DNA from: Flavobacterium celericrescens
Lineage (GTDB): Bacteria; Bacteroidota; Bacteroidia; Flavobacteriales; Flavobacteriaceae
NCBI RefSeq assembly: GCF_011392075.1
Contig: NZ_JAAJBV010000006.1
Location: 140,492-204,491 of the forward strand
Direction: 5' to 3'
DNA length: 64,000 bases
This document shows positions 1-8,546 of this stretch, in pieces (position 1 is the first letter of the stretch; the number at the start of each line of letters is the position of its first letter). The position numbers were made by a program, and so were the translations under genes. The notes below the pieces were generated by a model. It searched no databases. It saw only the letters and a list, made by a program, of their open reading frames with translations, and was not told the origin of the DNA.

Positions 1-1
1 C

Positions 2-619
2 GATTGGAATGGTGCTGATGATTATTGGTTTATGATGTTAGCACAACAAGGCTATATCGTAGCTTGTGTAGATGGTAGAGGAACAGGTTTCAAAGGAGCA
101 GCTTTCAAAAAATGCACACAAAAAGAACTTGGAAAGTATGAAGTAGAAGATCAAATTGATGCAGCAAAAGTAATTGGAAAATATAATTACGTTGATGCTT
201 CGAGAATCGGAATTTTTGGATGGAGCTATGGCGGATTCATGTCGTCAAACTGTTTATTCCAAGGTGCTGATGTGTTCAAAATGGCAATTGCAGTGGCTCC
301 AGTAACTTCTTGGAGATATTACGATAGTATTTACACAGAAAGATACATGCAAACACCACAAGAAAACGCTAGTGGTTATGATAACAATTCACCTATCAAT
401 CACGTAAGCAAATTAAAAGGTAACTTCTTGTTAGTTCACGGAACTGCTGACGATAATGTACATGTACAAAATACAATGAAAATGGTTGAGGCGTTAGTTC
501 AAGCGAACAAACAATTTGATTGGGCTATTTATCCAGACAAAAACCACGGCATTTATGGTGGTAAAACACGCTTACAATTGTACACTAAAATGACAAATTT
601 CATTAAAGAAAAATTATAA
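2..619 (+). CDS. S9 family peptidase (dipeptidyl peptidase IV type), C-terminal part
   Basis: This is the C-terminal catalytic part of a serine peptidase of the prolyl oligopeptidase (S9) family. The reading frame is open to the left edge, so the true start and the beta-propeller domain lie outside the window. The first visible residues (DWNGADDYWF) continue into the alpha/beta-hydrolase fold. The nucleophile elbow GWSYGGFMS carries the catalytic Ser, HGTADDN the catalytic Asp and DKNHGIYGG the catalytic His, so the triad is complete. Such enzymes release N-terminal dipeptides, usually in the periplasm. The first of three peptide transporter genes starts 26 bases downstream, which suggests joint use of peptides. 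Exact dipeptidyl specificity cannot be fixed without the N-terminal part. Confidence 0.92.
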   Translation, partial: DWNGADDYWFMMLAQQGYIVACVDGRGTGFKGAAFKKCTQKELGKYEVEDQIDAAKVIGKYNYVDASRIGIFGWSYGGFMSSNCLFQGADVFKMAIAVAPVTSWRYYDSIYTERYMQTPQENASGYDNNSPINHVSKLKGNFLLVHGTADDNVHVQNTMKMVEALVQANKQFDWAIYPDKNHGIYGGKTRLQLYTKMTNFIKEKL

Positions 620-645
620 TAAACCAATAAACTAAAACAAATTAT

Positions 646-2364
646 ATGAGTGAAGTAGCAGCTAAACAAAGCCATCCAAAAGGACTATGGGTTTTATTTG
701 GAACCGAAATGTGGGAGCGTTTCAATTTCTACGGAATGAGAGCAATCTTAACATTGTTCATGGTAAATTCATTATTAATTAAAGAAGCAGATGCAGCCAT
801 TATTTATGGTGGATTTTTAGCTCTTTGTTATTTAACACCACTTTTAGGAGGATTTATTTCTGATAAATACATTGGAAATAGATACAGCATTATGTTAGGA
901 GGAACATTAATGGCAATAGGACAATTCTTATTATTTATTAGTGCTTCAACATTTGATTCTAGCATTGGAAGTGCAAAATTATTCATGTGGATTGCTTTGT
1001 TTATTATTATTTTTGGTAATGGATTTTTCAAACCAAACATTTCATCAATGGTGGGAAGTTTGTATCCAAAACAAGAAAAAAACAAACTAGATTCAGCTTT
1101 TACCATTTTCTACATGGGGATTAACATTGGAGCTTTCTTAGGTCAGTTTATTTGCCCTTGGGTTGGAGATGTTAAAGACGCTGAAACTGGAGTTAGAGAT
1201 ATTTTTGCCTTCAAATGGGGATTCTTGGCAGCTTCAATTGCAATGATAATTGGAACAATCACTTTCTTCATGTTGAAAAATAAATATGTAGTTACACCCG
1301 AAGGAAGACCAATAGGTGGTTTGCCGAAAAATAATGGCGCAGAAGACTTTGAAGAAGGAGAAACACAAACTGCTAAATTTACTGGTACAGCAGTTGGTAC
1401 AGCAATAGGAATTTTTGCAGCTTTATTCTTTGTGTTTAGATATTTATTAGTGGGTGAATTCGGATTTTCGGATGTAGCAATGGGGCAATTGATTAAAGGA
1501 ATTATTTATCCATTTATTTATTCTGCAGGTATTGCTTTGGCTTACTTAATTATGAGTTCAGCTGAAAACAAAGTAGAAAGACAGAGAATTTGGGTAATTT
1601 ATATTGTTTCGTTCTTTATTATTTTCTTTTGGGCGGCATTTGAACAAGCAGGTTCGTCATTAACTTTTATTGCAGACAACCAAACAGACAGGAATATTTT
1701 TGGATGGAATATGCCACCATCAATGGTGCAAATTTTTAACGGTATTTTCGTTGTTATGTTAGCATTGCCTTTCAGTTTATTATGGGATAAATTAAGAGCT
1801 AATGGTAAAGAGCCAGTTTCTCCATTAAAACAAGCAATGGGATTGGCTTTAATCGCCTTGAGTTATTTTATTATTGCACATAATGTAAAAGATTTAGGTA
1901 ACTCTGGATTATTAGCAATCAAATGGTTAATGTTATTATACTTAATCCAAACAATGGGTGAATTATGTTTATCTCCTATCGGATTATCATTGGTGGGTAA
2001 ATTAGCACCAAAACGTTTTGCTTCTTTATTATATGGAGTTTTCTTTATTTCTAATGCGGCAGGTTATGCTTTAGCAGGCTCGTTAGGAGCAATTATTCCA
2101 GCAACAGGAGATAAATTTCAAAAAGCAGAAACATTAGGTGTAAATCTTCAAGATGTTTTAGATAAAAAAGTTACGTTAACAGCAGAACAAGTAGCCTTAT
2201 TTGAAAAAGAACAATTGCCAATGGAATATACCTCTTTTGGAGGATTTGAAATTCATAACTTATATGAATTCTTTATGGTGTTCGTTGTTTTATGTGGAAT
2301 TGCCGCTGTTATTTTAGCCGTTTTATCTCCTAGATTGAAAAAAATGATGAATGGTATTACCTAA
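646..2364 (+). CDS. POT/PTR family peptide:H+ symporter, copy 1
   Basis: This is a 572-residue inner-membrane carrier of the proton-dependent oligopeptide transporter family, which imports di- and tripeptides. The N-terminal helix carries the family signature EMWERFNFYGMR (ExxERxxxYG), used for proton coupling, and FYMGINIG matches the conserved central motif. FEQAGSSLT in the second half matches the substrate-binding region. Many hydrophobic segments run along the whole length. The ATG start lies 26 bases after the S9 peptidase stop. It is followed by a strong hairpin terminator, so the next transporter may have its own promoter. Substrate range cannot be read from sequence. Confidence 0.93.
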   Translation: MSEVAAKQSHPKGLWVLFGTEMWERFNFYGMRAILTLFMVNSLLIKEADAAIIYGGFLALCYLTPLLGGFISDKYIGNRYSIMLGGTLMAIGQFLLFISASTFDSSIGSAKLFMWIALFIIIFGNGFFKPNISSMVGSLYPKQEKNKLDSAFTIFYMGINIGAFLGQFICPWVGDVKDAETGVRDIFAFKWGFLAASIAMIIGTITFFMLKNKYVVTPEGRPIGGLPKNNGAEDFEEGETQTAKFTGTAVGTAIGIFAALFFVFRYLLVGEFGFSDVAMGQLIKGIIYPFIYSAGIALAYLIMSSAENKVERQRIWVIYIVSFFIIFFWAAFEQAGSSLTFIADNQTDRNIFGWNMPPSMVQIFNGIFVVMLALPFSLLWDKLRANGKEPVSPLKQAMGLALIALSYFIIAHNVKDLGNSGLLAIKWLMLLYLIQTMGELCLSPIGLSLVGKLAPKRFASLLYGVFFISNAAGYALAGSLGAIIPATGDKFQKAETLGVNLQDVLDKKVTLTAEQVALFEKEQLPMEYTSFGGFEIHNLYEFFMVFVVLCGIAAVILAVLSPRLKKMMNGIT

Positions 2365-2393
2365 TTGTCAATAAAAATATTTTTTATATCTTT

Positions 2394-2429
2394 CAAACCT
2401 ACAAGAAACCCTTGTAGGTTTGTTTTTTT
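2394..2429 (+). terminator. Intrinsic terminator after POT copy 1
   Basis: A perfect 12-bp stem, CAAACCTACAAG and CTTGTAGGTTTG, with a 5-base loop is followed by seven T. A weak promoter-like pair lies just before it (TTG at 2365 and TATCTTTC at 2387, 19 bases apart, last base off consensus), so the hairpin could instead lie at the start of the next transcript. Confidence 0.85.
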
Positions 2430-2442
2430 AATACAATAAATT

Positions 2443-4101
2443 ATGTGGAAAAGTCATCCTAAAGCATTGCCTTACTTGTTTTTATCTGAAATGTGGGAGC
2501 GTTTCGGTTACTATTTAATGATTGGTATTTTTACCTTATATCTTAAAGATGTTGAAGCCGGATTCGCTATGACCGAGAAAGAAGCATCGGATTTATATGG
2601 AACTTTTATCGCTTTGGTGTTTTTAACTCCTTTTATAGGTGGATTAATTGCCGATAGATATTGGGGCTACAAAAAATCCATTGTAATAGGTGGTTTAATG
2701 ATGGGAGCGGGTTATTTCATGATGGGAATTCATGATGTCACAATGCTTTACATTGCAATGACTTTAGTAATTGTTGGAAATGGATTTTTTAAACCAAATA
2801 TTTCAACATTATTAGGAAACTTCTATTCTGAAGATAAATATAAAGACAAAAAAGACGAAGGTTATAATATTTTCTACATGGGAATTAACGTGGGTGCGTT
2901 TATTTGTAACTTCTTTGGGGCTGCTTTACAAATTTTACTTGGTTGGCAATATGCTTTTATGGCAGCTGGCGTAGGAATGTTTATTGGTGTAATTGTTTTC
3001 TTATTGGGAACAAAACACTACGGAAATCAAACCGAAAAAAAAGGAGTACAACCAGGCGATATGCCCTTTTGGAAAATTGTACTGTTTATTTTAGTTCCAT
3101 CAGCTGTATTTGGAATAATCGGATGGTTAATCAAAGGGGTGCAATCTGATATAAATTTAGATAGCGCCATTTTTGGTTCAGATAGTACTGATGCCTTTAT
3201 ATTTGCTTGTATTCCAGTTATTTTTTTCTACGGGAGTTTATATTTTAAAGCCAAAGTGGAAGATAAAAGGCCAATTGGTGCATTATTAACAATATTTGCC
3301 GTAGTAATTTTATTCTGGGCGGTATTCAAATTAAATGGCTCCGCATTAACAACTTGGGCAGACCGTTATACAGACAGAGAAATCACAGGGAATACACAAG
3401 CAGTTTTCAATGGATTGAAATTAGCCAAAGAAGTAGAATACAAAAAAGACACAGTTGAATTATATGATTCAAGTTTCCGTATTCAAAAAGTAGATGGTGA
3501 AGTTCAAAAAACAGTGGATTATCCAGTTTATTTCAGAAACGTAGCGAAAGATAAATTACCAGAAGAAGGTTCCAAAGTTTCACTTTGGGCAACTAATTTA
3601 AGTCAGTCGATCAATCCAGGTTGGGTAATTATTTTAACTCCATTAGTTGTGGCATTCTTTACATTTTTAAGAAATAGAAAGAAAGAACCTTCAACCCCAA
3701 CCAAAATCGCATTTGGATTATTAATTTCTGCCTTATCTGTTTTAGTAATGGTTGCTGCTGTTAATATGGGTGCAAATGGAACTGAAAAAGTAAGTGTTTG
3801 GTGGTTAGTAGCTAATTATGGAGTCATCACAATTGGAGAATTATTCTTAAGTCCGATGGGATTATCAGTCGTTTCTAAATTAAGCCCGACCAATATTACT
3901 TCTTTAATGATGGGCGGTTGGTTTTTATCTACTTCTATCGGAAACAAATTAAGTGGTGTGTTAGCAAGTCTTTGGGATACCTATGATAACAAACAAGACT
4001 TCTTTTGGATTAACTTCGGATTATTAATGTTTGCAACTATGTTGATGTTTGTTTTATTGAAACAATTAAACAAAGTAATGCAAGAAAAAGGAATTCATTA
4101 A
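2443..4101 (+). CDS. POT family peptide transporter, copy 2, with extra-membrane insert
   Basis: This is a 552-residue POT-family carrier. The first helix reads EMWERFGYYLM, so the usual Gly after the Tyr of ExxERxxxYG is replaced by Leu. FYMGINVG is kept. The Glu/Gln of the substrate-region motif seen in the neighbouring copies (FEQAGSS, FEQSGGS) is absent; here the region reads FKLNGSALT. Residues about 305-390 form a hydrophilic insert between hydrophobic segments, rich in K, D and E, which is not present in the neighbours. The stop is followed after one base by the next transporter gene, so they are co-transcribed. Family membership is clear; the altered motifs suggest a different substrate or coupling, which is inference. 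Confidence 0.9.
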   Translation: MWKSHPKALPYLFLSEMWERFGYYLMIGIFTLYLKDVEAGFAMTEKEASDLYGTFIALVFLTPFIGGLIADRYWGYKKSIVIGGLMMGAGYFMMGIHDVTMLYIAMTLVIVGNGFFKPNISTLLGNFYSEDKYKDKKDEGYNIFYMGINVGAFICNFFGAALQILLGWQYAFMAAGVGMFIGVIVFLLGTKHYGNQTEKKGVQPGDMPFWKIVLFILVPSAVFGIIGWLIKGVQSDINLDSAIFGSDSTDAFIFACIPVIFFYGSLYFKAKVEDKRPIGALLTIFAVVILFWAVFKLNGSALTTWADRYTDREITGNTQAVFNGLKLAKEVEYKKDTVELYDSSFRIQKVDGEVQKTVDYPVYFRNVAKDKLPEEGSKVSLWATNLSQSINPGWVIILTPLVVAFFTFLRNRKKEPSTPTKIAFGLLISALSVLVMVAAVNMGANGTEKVSVWWLVANYGVITIGELFLSPMGLSVVSKLSPTNITSLMMGGWFLSTSIGNKLSGVLASLWDTYDNKQDFFWINFGLLMFATMLMFVLLKQLNKVMQEKGIH

Positions 4102-4102
4102 G

Positions 4103-5605
4103 ATGCAAACAATAGAACAAATACAAGACTTTAAAGGAAAATATCCGAAACAACTTTGGTATTTATTCTTTAGCGAAATGTGGGAGCGTTTCTGTTTTTA
4201 CGGAATGCGCGGAATGTTGGTGGTTTTCATGGTAAATCATTTAGCCATGGATGAAAAAACGGCTAATTTACAATATGGAGCAACTCAAGCTTGGGTGTAT
4301 GCTTTTACTTTTATTGGAGGTTTATTTGCCGATAAAATTTTAGGATTAAGAAAATCACTTTTTTGGGGTGGAATTCTAATGATTCTAGGAAGTATTATTT
4401 TAGCAATCGATCCAAAGAACTTATTTTTTATTGGAATTAGTTTTACCATTGTTGGAACAGGTTTTTTTAAACCAAATATTTCATCAATGGTTGGTCAATT
4501 ATACAAGGAAGGTGATCCAAGACGTGATGCTGGATTCTCGTTTTTCTACATGGGAGTTAACTTAGGAGCATTATTAGGAGGTTATGTTTGTATAGCTGTT
4601 GCCGAGGGTTCTATGTGGCAATCTATGGTTCCAGAACATTTAAGATGGAACGTTGGTTTTGGTTTTGCAGCTATTGTAATGATGATTAGTTTATTGACGT
4701 TTACACAAACTCAAAAAACATTAAGTACTATTGGACTTTCTCCTTTACAAGAAGTAGCAACTTCAAAACGTAAAGGTTTGGAAATTGCAACTTATTTGGG
4801 ATCTTTACTAGTAATTCCAATCATTATTGTAATGGTTGCTAATACGAAGTATACAGATTATTTTATGATGTTTATTGGGCCGGCTTCAATTTTGTATTTG
4901 TTCTATGAAATGAAGAATTTTTCAGTTTCCGAAAACAAGAAACTTTTAGCGGCTTTAGTTTTTATTATATTCTCTATTTTCTTTTGGGCATTTTTCGAGC
5001 AAAGTGGAGGATCTTTAAGTTTGTTCGCAGCAAATAATTTGAACAATACAATTGCAGGAGTTGAGTTAAGTCCAAACGGAGTTAATAATTCAGCGAACTC
5101 ATTTTTTGTAATTGGTTTTGCCGCATTAGTTGGTTTAGTCTGGTTGTGGATGGCAAAGAGAAAAATTGAGCCAAATACTATTATTAAGTTTGGTTTAGCC
5201 TTTTTGTTTTTAGCAGGAGGTTTTTGGGTATTCTATTACACACAATTTTTTGCCGATTTAAATGGAAAAACATCTTTAGGGATATTCACTTTAGGTTGGT
5301 TGGTTATCACTTTTGGTGAATTGTGTTTGTCCCCAATTGGAATGAGTGCTATGACCAAACTATCGCCGCAAAAAACCCAAGCCGTTATGATGGGAATGTG
5401 GTTTTTAGCAAGCGCTTATGGCCAATATTTTGCTGGAATTTTAGGGGCTAATATTGCAGAAGCTTCTGAAAATGCAACTAACATGGAAAAATTAGTTTTG
5501 TATGCAGATGGTTATGAACAGTTAGCTATTTACGCGCTTATTTTAGGTGTTGTGCTTATTATTATTTCACCACTAGTTAAAAAATTAATGCAAGAAGTTA
5601 AGTAG
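4103..5605 (+). CDS. POT family peptide:H+ symporter, copy 3
   Basis: This is a 500-residue POT-family carrier and the shortest of the three. The signature EMWERFCFYGMRG, the central FYMGVNLG and the second-half FEQSGGSLS are all intact. It starts one base after copy 2 stops and so belongs to the same transcript. With copies 1 and 2 and the S9 peptidase upstream it forms a peptide-use cluster. The three copies are clearly diverged from one another, so this is an old duplication rather than a recent one. Confidence 0.93.
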   Translation: MQTIEQIQDFKGKYPKQLWYLFFSEMWERFCFYGMRGMLVVFMVNHLAMDEKTANLQYGATQAWVYAFTFIGGLFADKILGLRKSLFWGGILMILGSIILAIDPKNLFFIGISFTIVGTGFFKPNISSMVGQLYKEGDPRRDAGFSFFYMGVNLGALLGGYVCIAVAEGSMWQSMVPEHLRWNVGFGFAAIVMMISLLTFTQTQKTLSTIGLSPLQEVATSKRKGLEIATYLGSLLVIPIIIVMVANTKYTDYFMMFIGPASILYLFYEMKNFSVSENKKLLAALVFIIFSIFFWAFFEQSGGSLSLFAANNLNNTIAGVELSPNGVNNSANSFFVIGFAALVGLVWLWMAKRKIEPNTIIKFGLAFLFLAGGFWVFYYTQFFADLNGKTSLGIFTLGWLVITFGELCLSPIGMSAMTKLSPQKTQAVMMGMWFLASAYGQYFAGILGANIAEASENATNMEKLVLYADGYEQLAIYALILGVVLIIISPLVKKLMQEVK

Positions 5606-5632
5606 TTGATGTTTTTTGGCATCCAATTTGCT

Positions 5633-5640
5633 TAATTTTG
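5633..5640 (+). promoter_or_regulatory. Candidate -7 element before the thioredoxin-like gene
   Basis: TAATTTTG matches the Bacteroidota -7 consensus TAnnTTTG. The nearest TTG triplets are at 14 and 24 bases, just outside the usual 17-23 spacing, so support is partial. It lies 17 bases before the ATG at 5658. Confidence 0.4.
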
Positions 5641-5657
5641 TTTTATAAATTTACAAT

Positions 5658-6125
5658 ATGAAAAAGATTTTAGTAATAGCGTTTTTAACTTTGACGAGCA
5701 TGTCAATTCAAGCACAAGAAGAATTAACATGGCATACAGATATGTCAAAAGCAACCGATATTTCGATTAAAGAAAATAAACCTATGTTTTTATTCTTTAC
5801 AGGCTCTGATTGGTGTGGTTGGTGTATTCGTCTACAAAAAGAAGTTTTCAAAACACCAGAATTTATCAAATGGGCAAAAGAAAATGTAGTTTTAGTTGAA
5901 TTAGATTTTCCTAGAAAAAATGAACAAACAGACGCGGTAAAAATGCAAAACGCTCAGTTGCAACAACAGTTACAAGTTAATGGTTATCCTACAGTTTGGT
6001 TTGTAAGTGCTGTTAAAACAGATGAAGGCAAAGTGAATTTAACAGCTTTAGGAAGCACAGGTTATGTAGCTGGTGGTCCTGAAAAATGGCTTGAAGGCGC
6101 TAATCAAATTATCAAAAAGAAATAA
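5658..6125 (+). CDS. Periplasmic thioredoxin-fold protein
   Basis: This is a 155-residue thioredoxin-like protein. It begins with a clear signal peptide (residues 1-19, ending SIQAQ) and then carries GSDWCGWC, a redox-active CxxC of the type found in secreted thioredoxins (DUF255/thioredoxin_7-like). The cis-Pro region reads GYPTVWF. It probably reduces or isomerises disulfides in the periplasm. It follows the POT transporters by 52 bases and may share their transcript or use its own -7 element at 5633. It is convergent with comEC, with only one base between the stop codons. The physiological partner is not apparent. Confidence 0.82.
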   Translation: MKKILVIAFLTLTSMSIQAQEELTWHTDMSKATDISIKENKPMFLFFTGSDWCGWCIRLQKEVFKTPEFIKWAKENVVLVELDFPRKNEQTDAVKMQNAQLQQQLQVNGYPTVWFVSAVKTDEGKVNLTALGSTGYVAGGPEKWLEGANQIIKKK

Positions 6126-6126
6126 T

Positions 6127-8139
6127 TTATTTCAATCTATAAAATCCCTTTTCGGCTATGGCATGGAAAGGGATTTTTTCTTTTTGGCATGTTGCACTCC
6201 ACACTTTTAATAAGTTTCTATAATTAGTTTTATCAGCTATAATTAGTTTTGGGTTTACATCTTTAATTAAGCGTGATAAATTAATTTTTGGGCTTTGCAT
6301 TAAAACAACTATTTCTGGTTTGATAGAAGTTTTATAAATTCCTAAACTATCGATAATTAAAATTCTCTTTTCATCAAACAACAATACATTTTGCATAGGA
6401 AAAATGCGTAGCGAATCCGAAAAAGTTCCTCTACTATAATGATTTAATGTTGCAATGTGATTTTCGGGAGCGTCAGTGTATGCAATAATTGTATTCCTAT
6501 TTTTTATTCCTATCAAACTGCTCTTATCATTGAAAACAATTAATTCTGAGCCTTTATTTTCGGCAATTTTAACAAAAATAAAACTGATTTGAAAAATAAA
6601 AAGTGCAACTAAAACATATACAGTGTGCTTTCTTTTTTTCTTGTAAATCCAAAATAAACAGCTTATGATGAATAAGTAAAGTGTTAAAACCATAATAGCC
6701 GAAAACGATATATTGGTAATTATTCCACTTTTAAATTGTGCAATCCAATGAATATAATCATTCATAAGTTGAATTAAAAAAGACAAAAGTTTTCCTAAAA
6801 AAACAGCTGCTTCTGGGAGAATAAAATTAAGCACCAAAATCAGAATTCCATAAATTAGCACAAAGCTAGAAAGCGGAATAATAACCAAATTTGCCAATAA
6901 AAATAGCATTGGCAATTGATTAAAATAATACAAACTCAATGGCAAAACACCTATTTGAGCTGCAATAGAAACCAAAATAGTATCTATAAAATAAATTCCT
7001 ATTTTGTTTTTTGTAAAATGAAATTTCTTATAAAATGGCTGAAATAAAATAATTGCCAAAACTGCTGCATAACTCAACTGAAATCCAATGTCAAAAATAG
7101 CGTTTGGAACAAATAATAAAATTAAAAAAGCAGAAATAGCCATAGCATTATAAATTGCCTTTGGCTGATTAAAATAGTTTCCAATACTAATAAAACTAAA
7201 TAAAGTAACTGCTCTGGTTACTGAAGCTGGCAATCCAGTTAATAAAGCAAACAACCAAAGAAAACTAAGAATGATTACAAGCTGTATTTCGTTACCAAAC
7301 TTAACTCTTTTTAAAGGTTTTAAAAGAAATACTAAAACAAAGTATAAAATTGAGATATGTAATCCAGAAATTGCTAACACATGAATTACGCCAGCATTCG
7401 AATAATCTGTGACAGTTTGTGTATCCATTTCTACTCTTTGTCCTAGCAATAATGCATCAACAATTGCTTTTGTTTTAGCATCAAAATGATGTATATCAAA
7501 ACTGCGGCTTAATGAATTGCGCAAATTTTCTAAAAAATAATCCACGTCATGATGCTGATGAATTACTTTTAAATGATTTTCATTTGCATAAACCTGATGA
7601 AAAACATTTTGCTTTTCTAAGTAATTTGCATAATCAAATTGATAAGGATTATATGCTTTTGGAATAGAATAAACGGGAGCCATAAACCAAATTTCAGCAC
7701 CAGAATGCAATATTATTTTGGTCTTCTTTGGCACATAAATCAATAATTTCCCGGAAACATTTGCTTGATTAAAACTTGTTACTGTAACAAAATATTTATT
7801 GTATTTTGCATTTGGTTTTAGTGGTGTTTGAACAACTCCTCGAATAGAATTTGTAGCTTCAAAAGTTTGCCTAGAATAATGATTTTGTTTATTACTATCT
7901 AAATGAACAAAAAAAGTAATCATCCCCAAAACAAACGAAAGCAAATAAACTACTATTCCAAAAGTAGTGTTTTGGATAATTTTCTTGTTACTTTTCCAAT
8001 AAAAAACCCCAAATAAAAGAACACCAAACAAACTGCTAATCAATAAAATAGAAAAAGATATTTTCCAATAATATTGAGCAATAATTCCAACTGCAAAAGC
8101 GCAAGTTATTGTAATTAGGGGGAATTTAAGTGGCTTCAA
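6127..8139 (-). CDS. comEC: ComEC/Rec2-family DNA uptake channel protein
   Basis: This is a 670-residue inner-membrane protein of the ComEC/Rec2 family, which passes incoming single-stranded DNA through the membrane in transformable bacteria. An N-terminal DUF4131-like membrane/OB region is followed, from about residue 215, by the competence domain with LLLGQRVEMD, HVLAISGLHISILY and the many hydrophobic segments expected. The C-terminal region (about 510-670) looks like a remnant of the metallo-beta-lactamase-like domain but lacks the HxHxDH metal motif. The start appears to be TTG: the frame closes with a stop seven codons upstream and contains no ATG there. It follows the CPRC protein by 28 bases. 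Natural competence is not proven by this gene alone. Confidence 0.85.
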   Translation of the reverse strand: MKPLKFPLITITCAFAVGIIAQYYWKISFSILLISSLFGVLLFGVFYWKSNKKIIQNTTFGIVVYLLSFVLGMITFFVHLDSNKQNHYSRQTFEATNSIRGVVQTPLKPNAKYNKYFVTVTSFNQANVSGKLLIYVPKKTKIILHSGAEIWFMAPVYSIPKAYNPYQFDYANYLEKQNVFHQVYANENHLKVIHQHHDVDYFLENLRNSLSRSFDIHHFDAKTKAIVDALLLGQRVEMDTQTVTDYSNAGVIHVLAISGLHISILYFVLVFLLKPLKRVKFGNEIQLVIILSFLWLFALLTGLPASVTRAVTLFSFISIGNYFNQPKAIYNAMAISAFLILLFVPNAIFDIGFQLSYAAVLAIILFQPFYKKFHFTKNKIGIYFIDTILVSIAAQIGVLPLSLYYFNQLPMLFLLANLVIIPLSSFVLIYGILILVLNFILPEAAVFLGKLLSFLIQLMNDYIHWIAQFKSGIITNISFSAIMVLTLYLFIISCLFWIYKKKRKHTVYVLVALFIFQISFIFVKIAENKGSELIVFNDKSSLIGIKNRNTIIAYTDAPENHIATLNHYSRGTFSDSLRIFPMQNVLLFDEKRILIIDSLGIYKTSIKPEIVVLMQSPKINLSRLIKDVNPKLIIADKTNYRNLLKVWSATCQKEKIPFHAIAEKGFYRLK
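6141..6179 (+). terminator. Intrinsic terminator inside the 3' coding end of comEC
   Basis: An 11-bp stem (AAAATCCCTTT and AAAGGGATTTT) with a 15-base loop is followed by a T-run on the plus strand. It can end the transcript of the POT/thioredoxin genes, although the DNA also encodes the last residues of comEC on the minus strand. Confidence 0.65.
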
Positions 8140-8167
8140 AAATCTATTTAGTTTATATTATCCCAAG

Positions 8168-8536
8168 CTATTTAATCGTTTTTAAAAATTGAGTAAGATT
8201 GTCATGACTGTGCGAAAGTTTTCCGTTAATGACAACTATTGGAAAAGTTATGTTTTTTGGTAAATTCTTTTCTTGTTTCAACAACGTCCATACTTTTGCC
8301 CTATCTGCTGTGTTGTCATACTTTAATTCTTTAAAAGCAATTTTATTATTATTCAAATAAAGCAAAGTTTCTTTACATCTAGGACATCCTTTTTTAGTCA
8401 TAATAAAAATCCCTTTTTTAAGATCCTCTTTTTGAAACTCATTCGCTGGGTTAGAAATAATATTTTCAAAAACTACATTGTGATGAGCAAAAAAAAGCAA
8501 ACAAGACAAGTGAAACACAATCAAAACATTTTTCAT
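8168..8536 (-). CDS. Small exported glutaredoxin-like protein
   Basis: This is a 122-residue protein. An N-terminal hydrophobic segment (about 1-20) looks like a signal peptide or anchor. A glutaredoxin-like fold follows, with the motif KKGCPRCKET, so the redox pair is CPRC near residue 51. FPIVVINGKL supplies the cis-Pro typical of the fold. It lies in the lpxB-comEC gene string, 10 bases after lpxB. A disulfide or metal-handling role in the envelope is inference, and the partner is unknown. Confidence 0.7.
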   Translation of the reverse strand: MKNVLIVFHLSCLLFFAHHNVVFENIISNPANEFQKEDLKKGIFIMTKKGCPRCKETLLYLNNNKIAFKELKYDNTADRAKVWTLLKQEKNLPKNITFPIVVINGKLSHSHDNLTQFLKTIK

Positions 8537-8546
8537 AAAATAGGGA

